NCBI RefSeq assembly: GCF_030929615.1 | Contig: NZ_JAVFVU010000014.1 | Coordinates: 1 to 64,000, forward strand | DNA length: 64,000 nt | From: Dyadobacter sp. LHD-138 | GTDB lineage: Bacteria; Bacteroidota; Bacteroidia; Cytophagales; Spirosomataceae | Reading direction: 5' to 3' | Made by a program: the position numbers and the translations under genes | Shown here: piece after piece, positions 7,585-17,268 of the stretch | Layout: the number at the start of each line of letters is the position of its first letter | Position numbering within the stretch: the stretch's first letter is position 1 | Notes under the pieces: generated by a model | What the model was told of the DNA's origin: nothing | The model's input: the letters and a program-made list of their open reading frames with translations, nothing else | Database searches by the model: none

Positions 7585-10140
7585 ATGTTTGGTAGATTCC
7601 TTCTAAGCCTCGTTGTGGGCATCTTGTTTATTCAGGAAGTTCATTCTCAACAGCTTCCGCTTCAAAAAATGGCCACAGATAAGTGGATCAAGACCTGGCT
7701 GCTGTGCGGGCCGGTTCCACTGGAAGCGCCTGTGGACGGCAAGAAAGGGGTAGGGCATTTGCGTGGTTATGAGGGCGATTATCTTAAAAAATTTGGTGGC
7801 GAGCGGAATCTTACGGTTAAGGCTGGTGACGAAATTACAGTTAAGGGAGGTACGGCCAAATGGAAATTGTACACAACGCCAGATTCAATTATCGATCTGC
7901 GGAAAGTGATTTCTAAGGATGCGCCGGTATTCGCGTATGCGTATACCGAAATCCATTCTGATCAGGATAAGACCTGTTTTGTGTCGTTTGGCTCCAACGA
8001 TGGCGGGACGCTTTGGATCAATGGCGCCCATGTTTGGGATTATGCCACGGTGCGTGGCTTGCGTATCGACCACGATGTAATTCCGGTTCATTTCAAAAAA
8101 GGGAAAAATAAGATACTCCTGAAAGTAGAGCAACATGGAAACCGCTGGGAGTTTTGCATGCGGTTGCGCCAGTTTACTCCGGAAAAGCTGGAAAATGGAC
8201 AGAACGTTTTTAGAATAGACAGTAAGCGTAACGGTGAAGTGGCCCTGCAATCACCTTATACCGAATCCAATTTGGCGCAGTTGGTTAAAAGTGTACAAGT
8301 GGAAGTGCGCAACTCAAAAAATCAGGTGGTTCTTTCCGAAAACAGATCTTCCGATTTTCTGGCTCCTGTCAGTCTGAAATCCATGGACTTTCAGACCTAT
8401 AATGCTCATTATAATGTAGCATTGCAAAGCGGGGTAAAGATTCACCAGGACCAGATTTTCAATGCCGGGAAACGATTGGAATTTGTTTTGTTTAAGAATC
8501 AAAAAACGGATTATACCATTGTACTGGCCGATGATGCTTCCGAATCGGAAAAATGGGCTGCAGACGAATTGAAGCATTGGTTAAAGGAGCTAAGTGGCGC
8601 GGATTTTTCGATTAAATCGCTGTCTTCTGCTACCGGTCCGCGTATTATTTTAGGCTATAATCCGGTGGTCAAAAACCTGACCGGAATGCCAGCCCCTGCG
8701 GTGTTGGATGAAGCTTACCATTACAGTAACGTGGGGCAGGATCTGGTTATCTTTGGAGGGAAACAGCGGGGTACCATGTATGGGGTGATGTCGTTTCTGG
8801 AAAATGAGCTGGGGTGTCGCTGGTATACTCCCACTGTGACGAGTATTCCTAAAAGAAACGAACTAAAATTTACGCATTTAGGGCATAGCGAAAAACCTGG
8901 TGTGCGTGTTCGTAACGATTTTTACTTCGAGGCATTTGATCCTATCTGGGCGGCAAGGAATAAAATGAACGGATCGATGGGGGCGCCTAAACAGCCGGGC
9001 GAGGTGGAAAGTTACTGGTCGGTTCATACGTTTTACCCGTTGGTTCCTCCGGCAGAGTTTTTTGAGAAACACCCGGAATATTATAGTTTGCTGAAAGGGA
9101 AGCGTGTGCCGGAACTGGCGCAGCTTTGCCTGAGTAATCCGGATGTATTGGCTATTATCAGTGACCGTATCAAGAAACGCATGCGGGAAAGCCCGGAATA
9201 CCTGATTTACGATGTTTCACAGAATGATTACTACAATCCCTGCGAATGTGATAAATGTCAGGCCATCGTGAAACGGGAAGGCAGTGAATCGGGATTGATG
9301 ATCTGGTTTGTGAATCAGGTCGCAGAGTCTGTGGAAAAAGAATTTCCTGACAAGTTTATCGGCACGCTCGCCTACCAGTATACACGTAATCCACCCGCGC
9401 GTATCCGTCCGCGGGAGAATGTGGTCGTGCGCTTTTGTAGTATTGAGTGTTGCTTTGCACACGATTTCAAGACCTGTCCGCAAAACCAGTCGTTTATGAA
9501 GGATATGCAGGTGTGGGCCAAGATGGCGCCGCATATCTACATTTGGGACTATGTCGTTAATTTTGGACATTACCTGATGCCGTATCCTAACTTTTCCGTG
9601 CTGCAGTCCAACATCAAATCGTTTAAGGAACACAACGCTATTGGTATCATGGAACAAGCCGCGTACCAAAGCAGGGGTGGTGAGTTTGCCGAGCTGAGAT
9701 CGTATCTGATTGCCAGGCTGCTATGGAATCCTGACATCAACACCAAAGATGTTATCGATGAATTTATGTACGGCTATTATGGTCGTTCCGGTAAGTTTGT
9801 CAAGCAATATTTTGATCTGTTGCAAAGTCAGGTGAAACCGGATACACACATCGGGCTGGGTACCGACCCCAGCAATCCGATTTTTTCGGAAGCATTTGTT
9901 AATCAATCCGTGGCTATTTTTGAGGAAGGTGTCAAGGCCGCCGAAAATGAAGAAATATTGCACCGCGTCGAGCTGGCTTCATTGCCGGTACTGTACCTGA
10001 AATGCAAACGGACCCCGGCGATTGCCCGCTACGACGGCAGTTACCAAAAACTATGTGAAATCGTAGACCGCGAGAAAATTACGCACTTTGCTGAGGGTGG
10101 TGAAGTGGATCAATTTCATAAGGGGATGCAGGAACACTGA
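7585..10140 (+). CDS. DUF4838 family secreted glycan-active protein
   Basis: An 851-residue exported protein: a signal peptide (about residues 1-21), a jelly-roll-like N-terminal domain (about 30-215, with GSNDGGTLWINGAHVWDYA), a domain like the N-terminal part of alpha-glucuronidases and GH20-type enzymes (about 310-420; WAADELKHWLKELSGADF, then GTMYGVMSFLENELGCRWY), and a DUF4838 region (about 450-740) with the family's cysteine motif (NPCECDKCQ) and IYIWDYVVNFGHY. Members are found in polysaccharide-degrading Bacteroidota and are thought to be TIM-barrel hydrolases; the substrate is not known to me. It stands alone, followed by a strong hairpin. The last 30 residues are weakly conserved-looking, but the frame shows no clear break. 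Confidence 0.8.
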   Translation: MFGRFLLSLVVGILFIQEVHSQQLPLQKMATDKWIKTWLLCGPVPLEAPVDGKKGVGHLRGYEGDYLKKFGGERNLTVKAGDEITVKGGTAKWKLYTTPDSIIDLRKVISKDAPVFAYAYTEIHSDQDKTCFVSFGSNDGGTLWINGAHVWDYATVRGLRIDHDVIPVHFKKGKNKILLKVEQHGNRWEFCMRLRQFTPEKLENGQNVFRIDSKRNGEVALQSPYTESNLAQLVKSVQVEVRNSKNQVVLSENRSSDFLAPVSLKSMDFQTYNAHYNVALQSGVKIHQDQIFNAGKRLEFVLFKNQKTDYTIVLADDASESEKWAADELKHWLKELSGADFSIKSLSSATGPRIILGYNPVVKNLTGMPAPAVLDEAYHYSNVGQDLVIFGGKQRGTMYGVMSFLENELGCRWYTPTVTSIPKRNELKFTHLGHSEKPGVRVRNDFYFEAFDPIWAARNKMNGSMGAPKQPGEVESYWSVHTFYPLVPPAEFFEKHPEYYSLLKGKRVPELAQLCLSNPDVLAIISDRIKKRMRESPEYLIYDVSQNDYYNPCECDKCQAIVKREGSESGLMIWFVNQVAESVEKEFPDKFIGTLAYQYTRNPPARIRPRENVVVRFCSIECCFAHDFKTCPQNQSFMKDMQVWAKMAPHIYIWDYVVNFGHYLMPYPNFSVLQSNIKSFKEHNAIGIMEQAAYQSRGGEFAELRSYLIARLLWNPDINTKDVIDEFMYGYYGRSGKFVKQYFDLLQSQVKPDTHIGLGTDPSNPIFSEAFVNQSVAIFEEGVKAAENEEILHRVELASLPVLYLKCKRTPAIARYDGSYQKLCEIVDREKITHFAEGGEVDQFHKGMQEH

Positions 10141-10221
10141 GATTGATTTTAGCGAGGAGGATCTGAACAAAGCAGAGGTGCTTTGGGTCTTTCAGTCAGT
10201 CGACGAATATGATTGTAAACT

Positions 10222-10276
10222 GCGAAAATCCTTTGACTATTATTGCCAATTTAATAATAGTCAACAGGATTTTCGC
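10222..10276. terminator. Bidirectional hairpin between convergent genes
   Basis: GCGAAAATCCT-TTGACTATTATT pairs with AATAATAGTCAA-CAGGATTTTCGC across a short loop, giving about 23 paired bases. It lies between the ends of the DUF4838 gene and the leftward gene that ends at 10282. Confidence 0.8.
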
Positions 10277-10281
10277 TGATT

Positions 10282-11634
10282 TCACTTTATTCTCAAATCC
10301 TTCCGTACCTGATCAAAATGAACATTTTTAAGTCCCAGACGTTCAAATTCTTTTAGGTCTTCTGTCAGGTGTTCTTTGAACTTTTCCCCGTCGGCGAATT
10401 TTTTGCTGCTATGGGCACGGTATATTTCGATAGCCTGTTCATACTTGCCGGTCAAAAGGTAGTAATTTCCAAGGTTTGCAAGTAAATACAGATCCTGGGG
10501 AGCTTTGCCCAGGCCAACTGTTAAATTCGTCCGTGCTTCATCGAACTGACGCAGACAAAGCTGGTTGAAGGCGAGCCCGTTGTATACCTCCGGCGTTTTT
10601 AGGTCCATCCAAATTAATTCGTTGTAAGACAAAACAAGCCCGGGAGCATCTTTTGTGATCTGCTGTCCTTTCACCAGTTCCATAATTGCTTTGACCCGGC
10701 TGGTTTTATCGATCATGCCCGAAGTACTCATTTGCGCTATGCAGCTTTCTAGATTTTCTACCCGGACTTTATCTCTGGCCGGGTTTGTCAGATTCGCGAA
10801 GGCCGCAGGAGAATAACGGGTTTTGATCTTATTTTTTGCACAATCACAAATACTTTTGCTGGTACTATCCTTGTAACTGAATTTTGCAAGGCAGTCCGTG
10901 TAAAGCGTTTCCGTGCTTTTGACAGACCAGATATCGCGATATTCCTTATTGGAAACAATGGCAACAATATCCAGAGAAACCGCAACACCTTCGGTGATAC
11001 TGGGGTTTCGTAAACAAAGAGACAGGTCATTTCTAACCACTGGGATCTGGAAAGCGCCATTACGGCTATTTTCAGCGGTGCCTTCCTTGTAAAACGTAGG
11101 GACGTCATGGCTATACATCCCGACCAGATCTTTCTGTTCAAATTCTTTTAATCCCGCGGCATTTGTAAGATAAATATCCACAGAGCTGTTACCTGTGGGT
11201 TTTATCAGCTGCCCGGCGACATTGGTAGCAAGGCCTACGCCAATCATGTTGAGCAGTCCGCTTGTGATCAGTTTGGCAATCTGTATTTCCAGGCCGGTGC
11301 CTGCTACCTTTTGGTTGGCATTGTTCGTGGCCAGCGTGGTAAAGGAATAGTACCAGGCTACGGTGCCAGGCGGAAGCTGGACGGGTATCACAATCCTGTT
11401 TTTGCCGCCCATCCGGGTTTTGCTGTTCAGGTAAATGGTTTGCCCTTTTATGAGGCTTTTTTCTTTTAAAACCGTTGTGGTGGATTGTCCGGTGACCGAT
11501 AAGGAATGGAGGATAAATAATGCTAAGGCGGGTAGTATTTTATGCACTGGGTTTAATTTTAATCGGATGACTGTCGCAGGAAAATAATATCCCCATTTTC
11601 GAAGGGTTTTGTTAAATGATTCAGGACTTATCAA
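10282..11634 (-). CDS. Secreted protein with C-terminal TPR-like repeats, unknown function
   Basis: A 450-residue frame from the first ATG. A GTG at 11547-11545 (residue 30) begins a better signal peptide (HKILPALALFILHSLSVTGQ), so the true protein may be about 421 residues. After the signal comes a region with SKTRMGGKNRIVIPVQLPPG and a Ser/Asn-rich middle, then a cysteine-containing block (SKSICDCAKNKIKTRY, about residue 265). The C-terminal 110 residues look like two or three tetratricopeptide repeats (AFNQLCLRQFDEARTNLTVG, then LLANLGNYYLLTGKYEQAIE). No enzyme motif is visible. It is transcribed alone, convergent with the DUF4838 gene. TPRs suggest a scaffold role at the cell envelope, which is inference. 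Confidence 0.7.
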   Translation of the reverse strand: MISPESFNKTLRKWGYYFPATVIRLKLNPVHKILPALALFILHSLSVTGQSTTTVLKEKSLIKGQTIYLNSKTRMGGKNRIVIPVQLPPGTVAWYYSFTTLATNNANQKVAGTGLEIQIAKLITSGLLNMIGVGLATNVAGQLIKPTGNSSVDIYLTNAAGLKEFEQKDLVGMYSHDVPTFYKEGTAENSRNGAFQIPVVRNDLSLCLRNPSITEGVAVSLDIVAIVSNKEYRDIWSVKSTETLYTDCLAKFSYKDSTSKSICDCAKNKIKTRYSPAAFANLTNPARDKVRVENLESCIAQMSTSGMIDKTSRVKAIMELVKGQQITKDAPGLVLSYNELIWMDLKTPEVYNGLAFNQLCLRQFDEARTNLTVGLGKAPQDLYLLANLGNYYLLTGKYEQAIEIYRAHSSKKFADGEKFKEHLTEDLKEFERLGLKNVHFDQVRKDLRIK

Positions 11635-11810
11635 TAAAGTATAGGCCGGGTATATGATTTGGCAGGCAAATTTAACCTAATAAGATTTCATTGCCAGATT
11701 TATTTGTCAATCTTACAACGGGGTGAAATCGTTGAGGGGAAACAAGAATTCAGATTGCGGGAAATTTTAGGGGTAAGGTATTGTATTTCAAGTGGAAACG
11801 CAGCCGAAAA

Positions 11811-11842
11811 AAAGGATCAGTAGCAGACGCTCTGACCCTTTA
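11811..11842 (-). terminator. Orphan leftward terminator-like hairpin
   Basis: Read on the minus strand, AAAGGGTCAGAG pairs with CT(A)CTGATCCTTT and is followed by a run of T. No annotated gene on that strand ends here, so it may end an unannotated short transcript. Confidence 0.5.
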
Positions 11843-12100
11843 AGAATAACCCTCCTTTAACAGCATTGCAGCTGTACATCAAAATTACGGGCATTATTTT
11901 GCTTTCGATAACCTCTTAATAAATAGATATACAGAGGATTATACTTTTTTGAAGTCGTTAAGCTTTTTATATCAATTGTAGGATCACTGAATTTAAGCTG
12001 GTTTAAGGACAAGACCGGACCAGTGCGAACAAGGTGTCGAGGTAACCGGCCCTGATGAAGCTATTTATGCACCATGTAACTGTTGCGATTTTTAAATATG

Positions 12101-12178
12101 TTAATTTAACTTACTACTCGGATAAGAAAATGCATACGCTCTAAAAAAATATACATTTTCTTTGTATAGTTAAATTAA
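12101..12178. promoter_or_regulatory. Inverted repeat upstream of the beta-helix gene
   Basis: TTAATTTAACT (12101-12111) and AGTTAAATTAA (12168-12178) are perfect complements 56 bases apart, flanking an AT-rich segment with TATACATTTTCTTTGTATAG. This could be a regulator-binding site or an RNA stem; it is about 85 bases before the start codon. Confidence 0.35.
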
Positions 12179-12209
12179 TCTCAAAAGGGCTTCTCCGGAG
12201 GTGTTGAAG

Positions 12210-12236
12210 ATGCTATTTTGGACGACTTCCTGGTGA
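12210..12236 (+). CDS. Possible eight-residue leader peptide
   Basis: GGAGG precedes an ATG by eight bases, followed by codons for LFWTTSW and a stop, ending 27 bases before the beta-helix gene. Shine-Dalgarno sequences are unusual in this phylum, so this could be chance. Two Trp and two Thr in eight codons would fit a leader, but no attenuator stem was found. Confidence 0.15.
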   Translation: MLFWTTSW

Positions 12237-12263
12237 TAACAAACGATATTTATTTTTTTGGTT

Positions 12264-14630
12264 ATGACGGCTAAAACCCATGCTGATTTTTTGCGGGCGA
12301 TTCTACTGGCTCTTTTGTTGTTTCTTCCCGGTGCTTCCGGCGCTGTCGATATTTACGTTTCAAAAACCGGGAATGATCATAATCAGGGCAGCAAGCAAAA
12401 GCCGCTGGCCACGATTGAGGCTGCCAGAAACAGGGTCAGAAATATCCGAGGACCGGTGACGGTTTTTGTACGGGGTGGTGTGTATTACTTAAATCAACCG
12501 GTTATTTTTAGTCAGCCCGATTCCAGGAAATCCGGGGAGGAAGTGGTTTATAAGGCTTTTCCGGGTGAACACGTTGTCATCAGCGGAGCTTTGGAGGTTA
12601 AATCCAAATGGGAAACGTATAAAGGTAATATCAAAAGAGCACCGGTTTCCGGCAACCAAATCTTTGACCAGCTATATGTCAATGATCAAAAGCAACGGAT
12701 GGCACGTTATCCGAATTTTGACCCGACGAGCAGTCACTTCGGTGGATACTCGGCAGATGTTTTATCTTCTGAAAAAATCAACAGCTGGAAATCTCCTGAA
12801 GGGGCTTATATCCATGCGATGCACAAGCATGAATGGGGTGATTATCACTACCTGATAACGGGTAAAAATGCAGACGGAACACTTGCCATGGTAGGCGGTT
12901 ATCAAAACAACCGCCAGATGGGGATGCACGATAAGTACCGGTTTATTGAAAACGTTTTTGAAGAGCTTGACGCACCGGGGGAGTGGTATTTCAATAAAAA
13001 AGACAAGATGCTGTATGTTTATTCGGCAGAGGATCTGTCGAATAAAAAAATACTCAGCCCTCAGATTAAACATCTTTTCGAGTTCAGGGGCACTTCCGCC
13101 AATCCGGTTCGAAACATAGGTTTGGAAGGTTTTGAGTTCGCGCATACTTTGCGCACATTTATGGAAACCAAAGAACCGCTACTAAGAAGTGACTGGGCCA
13201 TTTACCGGGGAGGTACGGTCGTTTTTGAGGGTACTGAGCAATGTTTTGTCAAAAAATGCCACTTTAACGCCGTGGGCGGTAACGGCGTATTTTTTAATAA
13301 CTACAATCGGAAAAGTGAGGTTTCAGGCTGCCATATGGAAAACATAGGGGCCAGCGGAGTTTGTTTTGTAGGGGACCCGGCAGCGGTTCGATCACCGAGT
13401 TTCGAATACCACGAGTCGGTTTCATACGACCAAATGGATAAGCAGCCAGGGCCTAAGAGCAATAACTATCCTGCGGAATGCAAAGTATATGACAATCTGA
13501 TGCACGGGCTGGGTCAGGTAGAAAAACAGATTGCCGGGGTTCAGATTTCGATGGCTATGGATATAACGGTCAGTCATAATACGATTTACAATATGCCGCG
13601 TTCGGGCGTTAACATCAGTGAGGGAACCTGGGGAGGACATGTGATCGAATTTAACGACATTTTTAATACGGTATTGGAAACAGGGGATCACGGCTCGTTT
13701 AATTCCTGGGGAAGAGACAGGTTCTGGCACCCCGACCGGGATGTGATGAATAAGCTGGCAGTGGATTACCCTGAAATCATTCTGCTCGATGCGGGGAAAA
13801 CAACCATTATCCGTAATAACAGGTTCAGGTGCGATCACGGCTGGGATATTGACCTGGATGACGGGAGCAGCAATTATCATATCTACAACAATCTTTGCCT
13901 TAACGGCGGGTTGAAATTACGCGAAGGTTTTCAGCGGGTGGTTGAGAACAATATTATGATCAACAACTCATTCCATCCGCATGTCTGGTTTGCGGCGAGT
14001 GGAGATGTGTTTAGAAAAAATATTGTGACCAAACCATATTTCCCGATCCAGGTCAGGGAATGGGGTAAGGAAGTGGATTATAACCTTTTTCCCGATCAGG
14101 CAGCCCTTGAAAAGGCTCAAATCAATAAGACAGATGCGCATAGTCTTGCCGGGGATCCGATGTTCGTGGATGCCGCGCATGGAAATTATCAGGTGAAACC
14201 GGGGAGTCCTGCCTTGAAACTGGGATTTGTCAATTTTCCAATGAATAATTTCGGTGTCGTTTCGGCTGGTTTGAGAGCAAAATCGGCTGTGGTTCCGCTA
14301 CCCGTTGTCAATAACAACCTGGACGATAAAAATGTACAGGATATTGTTTGGCTGGGGGCAAAATTTAGAAATGTCAACGGGTTGGGAGACCGGTCTGTGT
14401 ATGGTTTGCCTGACGAAAAGGGGGTTATTCTTGAAACCATTCCTCAGGGCAGTATTCTTTCCAAATCGGGGTTGAAAAAAGGAGATGTGATTCGTCTGCT
14501 CAACAAAAAAGTGATCACCAATGTATCAGATCTGATCAACGTTTTTCAGGAGGTCAACTGGATGGGGCACTCTGAGGTGGAATTTTTCAGAAATCAACAG
14601 TTGAGCAAAGAAACGGTCTCTTTTAAATAA
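12264..14630 (+). CDS. Right-handed beta-helix protein with C-terminal PDZ domain, GH141-like
   Basis: A 788-residue secreted protein from the ATG at 12264 (two codons after an in-frame TTG). The signal peptide ends near GASGAVD. The mature start [19 protein letters not shown] opens a parallel beta-helix typical of pectin-active enzymes; family features include [15 protein letters not shown] and [11 protein letters not shown], with helix repeats to about residue 620. The C-terminal 100 residues form a PDZ-like domain ([20 protein letters not shown], then [12 protein letters not shown]). The layout resembles GH141, whose known members act on fucosyl and related bonds of complex pectin, and the next gene, 16 bases on, is a GH95 alpha-L-fucosidase. 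The GH141 call is inference from layout and context; PDZ fusions on such helices are less usual. Confidence 0.75.
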   Translation: MTAKTHADFLRAILLALLLFLPGASGAVDIYVSKTGNDHNQGSKQKPLATIEAARNRVRNIRGPVTVFVRGGVYYLNQPVIFSQPDSRKSGEEVVYKAFPGEHVVISGALEVKSKWETYKGNIKRAPVSGNQIFDQLYVNDQKQRMARYPNFDPTSSHFGGYSADVLSSEKINSWKSPEGAYIHAMHKHEWGDYHYLITGKNADGTLAMVGGYQNNRQMGMHDKYRFIENVFEELDAPGEWYFNKKDKMLYVYSAEDLSNKKILSPQIKHLFEFRGTSANPVRNIGLEGFEFAHTLRTFMETKEPLLRSDWAIYRGGTVVFEGTEQCFVKKCHFNAVGGNGVFFNNYNRKSEVSGCHMENIGASGVCFVGDPAAVRSPSFEYHESVSYDQMDKQPGPKSNNYPAECKVYDNLMHGLGQVEKQIAGVQISMAMDITVSHNTIYNMPRSGVNISEGTWGGHVIEFNDIFNTVLETGDHGSFNSWGRDRFWHPDRDVMNKLAVDYPEIILLDAGKTTIIRNNRFRCDHGWDIDLDDGSSNYHIYNNLCLNGGLKLREGFQRVVENNIMINNSFHPHVWFAASGDVFRKNIVTKPYFPIQVREWGKEVDYNLFPDQAALEKAQINKTDAHSLAGDPMFVDAAHGNYQVKPGSPALKLGFVNFPMNNFGVVSAGLRAKSAVVPLPVVNNNLDDKNVQDIVWLGAKFRNVNGLGDRSVYGLPDEKGVILETIPQGSILSKSGLKKGDVIRLLNKKVITNVSDLINVFQEVNWMGHSEVEFFRNQQLSKETVSFK

Positions 14631-14646
14631 GTGTACAACTATTTTA

Positions 14647-17193
14647 GTGATTAACCTTTATAAATTCAATAAATTGAAAGCAACTTTTTACCTACTAACG
14701 CTGGCAACGCTGATCCTGGGGTTTTCCCATGAGAGTTCTGCCCAGCAAGATCTTAAACTTTGGTATAAACAGCCTGCACGTAACTGGAACGAGGCTTTAC
14801 CTGTTGGAAATGGCCGCATCGGTGCGATGGTTTTTGGTCGGGTTAATGAGGAATTGATTCAGCTGAACGAAGAAACGCTCTGGTCGGGAGGGCCGGTGAA
14901 CAATAACCCTAATCCCGGCGCGGTAAAATACCTGCCGCAGATTCGTAAGGCTCTGGAAAACGAAGATTACAAACTGGCCGAAGACCTGACCAAGAAGATG
15001 CAGGGCCTTTTCACTGAATCCTATGAGCCGCTTGGCGATCTGCTGATTAAACAGGATTTTAAAACAGCTCCGTCTGCTTACCGGCGTGAGCTGGATATTT
15101 CCAATGCATTATCGCTGACTACTTTTACGGTTGACGGTGTGGAGTACAGCCGTGAAATTTTCGTTTCCGCGGCCGACCAAGTCATGGTAATCAGGCTTAA
15201 ATCGAGCAAGAAAGGTGCGCTTAATTTCACCGCTTCAACAAGCAGCCCGTTGGTTTACCGCAATGTAGCGCTGGCCAATGACCAGCTGGCAATGAAAGGC
15301 CAGGCGCCGGCGCACACGGATCCAAGTTATATGCAGACGATGGAAATACCGGTCGTTTACAACGATCCTTCGCAGTGTAAGGGTATGCGTTTTGAGCTGC
15401 GGGTAAAAGTGAAAGAATCCGATGGTAAGGTGACAACTGATACTGCCGGTGTACACATTACTGATGCCAGTGAAGTAGTATTGCTTCTTTCTGCTGCCAC
15501 CAGTTTCAATGGTTTTGATAAATGTCCGGATAAGGAAGGTAAAGACGAAACATTGCTTGCCGGTCAGTATCTGAAACCAGCTTTGGCAAAAAACTTTGAC
15601 TCGATCAGGAAAGATCATATTGCAGATTTTCACCGGTTTTTTAATAGGGTAAGTCTGGTTTTAAATGGTAATCCCAAGACGGACCTGCCTATGGATGAGC
15701 GTCTAAAGAATTATACGGAAGGAGCCAAAGATCCCGCGTTGGAATCTCTTTATTTCCAGTTTGGCAGATATCTGCTCATTTCCAGCTCCCGTCCGGGTGG
15801 GATCGCGGCCAATTTGCAGGGTATCTGGAATCATCAGGTCCGTCCGCCATGGAGCAGCAATTTTACGACCAATATCAATGCCCAGATGAACTACTGGATG
15901 GTTGAAACTGCCAATTTATCGGAGTTGCATACCCCGCTTCTTGACATGATCAAACAGATGGAGGTGACAGGGACGAAAACGGCTAAGAATTTTTATAACG
16001 CCAATGGCTGGGTCGTACACCATAACTCGGATATTTGGGCGACATCCAATCCGGTAAGCGGAAGTCCTTCCTGGGCGAACTGGCCGATGGGTGGCGCGTG
16101 GCTGTGTCAGCATCTGTGGGAACATTACCAGTTTACAGGCGACAAGCAATTTCTTTCCAAAGAAGCTTATCCGCTTATGAAATCGGCAGCGATGTTCTGT
16201 TTGGACTGGCTGATCGAAGATAAGAATGGGAAACTTGTAACTGCACCGGCTACAACGCCTGAGAATATTTTCATTGATGACAAAGGATATAAAGGCTCGG
16301 TTTCCGTTGCCACGACGATGGACATGGCGATAATCTGGGATTTGTTTACCAACCTGATTGAGGCTTCTGAACGCCTGGACACCGACCCGGAATTTAGAAA
16401 ACTGCTGATTGAAAAGCGTGGTAAATTATTTCCGATGCAGGTTGGTAAAAAAGGAAATTTGCAGGAATGGTACAAGGACTGGGAAGAAGCGGAACCAGAG
16501 CATCGTCACATCTCGCATTTGTTTGGGTTGTTTCCGGGCAGACAAATTTCTCCGCTTACCTCGCCGGTCTACGCGCAGGCAGCCAGAAAAACCATGGAAC
16601 TTCGCGGGGATGGAGGCACCGGATGGAGCAAGGGCTGGAAGATCAATATCTGGGCGAGGCTTTTGGATGGAAATCATGCCTACAAACTGATCCGTGAGCA
16701 GTTGAAACTGACTGGTGTTGAAGGGACAAACTATGCCAATGGAGGTGGTACGTATCCCAATCTGTTGGATGCGCACCCGCCGTTTCAGATCGATGGGAAC
16801 TTTGGAGGAACGTCAGGGATTGCCGAGATGCTGGTGCAAAGCCACGACGGATTTTTGAATATTTTGCCTGCTATTCCCGATAACTGGACGAGCGGTGAAG
16901 TAAAAGGAATGAAAGCCCGTGGTGGTTTTGAAGTGGACGTTATCTGGAATAATGGAAAAATTATCCAACTGACCGTGCGATCAAAATTGGGTGGAAATTG
17001 CCGGATCGATGTTCCGAATGCCGTAAAAGTAATCGGAAAAACAGCTGTAAAAGCTGCTAAATCCGCAAATCAGAATGCATTTTATAAAGTAATTCAACAG
17101 TCCGCCGCAGAACCGGTTGTGAGAAAAAACAGACTTGTTTATGATTTCGCAACGGAGGCTGGAAAAGAATATATCTTTAAAGCTGGCAGATAA
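14647..17193 (+). CDS. GH95 alpha-L-fucosidase
   Basis: An 848-residue GH95 enzyme, an inverting alpha-1,2-L-fucosidase (some members prefer alpha-L-galactose), probably periplasmic or on the outer surface. The first codon in frame is GTG (14647); TTG at 14674 gives a shorter signal peptide starting [15 protein letters not shown], so the start is uncertain. Family signatures: [20 protein letters not shown] (about 37-56), ETLWSGGP (78-85), [14 protein letters not shown] (about 390), NINAQMNYW (about 408, the catalytic Asn pair), TPENIF (about 538, matching the acid Glu of the usual SPEN) and QIDGNFGG (about 715, holding the Asp). All key positions are present and the length is normal. It is likely coexpressed with the beta-helix gene, suggesting removal of fucosyl side chains from pectin or xyloglucan. 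Confidence 0.93.
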   Translation: MINLYKFNKLKATFYLLTLATLILGFSHESSAQQDLKLWYKQPARNWNEALPVGNGRIGAMVFGRVNEELIQLNEETLWSGGPVNNNPNPGAVKYLPQIRKALENEDYKLAEDLTKKMQGLFTESYEPLGDLLIKQDFKTAPSAYRRELDISNALSLTTFTVDGVEYSREIFVSAADQVMVIRLKSSKKGALNFTASTSSPLVYRNVALANDQLAMKGQAPAHTDPSYMQTMEIPVVYNDPSQCKGMRFELRVKVKESDGKVTTDTAGVHITDASEVVLLLSAATSFNGFDKCPDKEGKDETLLAGQYLKPALAKNFDSIRKDHIADFHRFFNRVSLVLNGNPKTDLPMDERLKNYTEGAKDPALESLYFQFGRYLLISSSRPGGIAANLQGIWNHQVRPPWSSNFTTNINAQMNYWMVETANLSELHTPLLDMIKQMEVTGTKTAKNFYNANGWVVHHNSDIWATSNPVSGSPSWANWPMGGAWLCQHLWEHYQFTGDKQFLSKEAYPLMKSAAMFCLDWLIEDKNGKLVTAPATTPENIFIDDKGYKGSVSVATTMDMAIIWDLFTNLIEASERLDTDPEFRKLLIEKRGKLFPMQVGKKGNLQEWYKDWEEAEPEHRHISHLFGLFPGRQISPLTSPVYAQAARKTMELRGDGGTGWSKGWKINIWARLLDGNHAYKLIREQLKLTGVEGTNYANGGGTYPNLLDAHPPFQIDGNFGGTSGIAEMLVQSHDGFLNILPAIPDNWTSGEVKGMKARGGFEVDVIWNNGKIIQLTVRSKLGGNCRIDVPNAVKVIGKTAVKAAKSANQNAFYKVIQQSAAEPVVRKNRLVYDFATEAGKEYIFKAGR

Positions 17194-17211
17194 GGATCAA
17201 AAGCCGGGTGA

Positions 17212-17245
17212 ACAGAGCCAGTCCGTTTCCGCGGACTGGCTCTGT
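17212..17245. terminator. Hairpin between GH95 and dihydroxyacetone kinase genes
   Basis: ACAGAGCCAGTCCG and CGGACTGGCTCTGT are perfect 14-base arms around a six-base loop, between two convergent genes; it can serve both. Confidence 0.85.
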
Positions 17246-17268
17246 GCTATTTTAGGAGTCCGTCTAGG

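Larger units (their letters stand above)
11635..12263. other. Long divergent intergenic region
   Basis: About 630 bases between divergent genes with no convincing protein gene. It contains a leftward terminator-like hairpin (11811-11842), an 11-base inverted repeat (12101-12111 and 12168-12178) and an eight-codon frame with a Shine-Dalgarno-like sequence (12210-12236). The region is long for this otherwise compact chromosome and could hold a small RNA. Confidence 0.5.

Noticed and set aside
10088-10279. Small gene after the DUF4838 gene
   Set aside because: It overlaps the end of the DUF4838 gene in another frame and its tail is the terminator hairpin.
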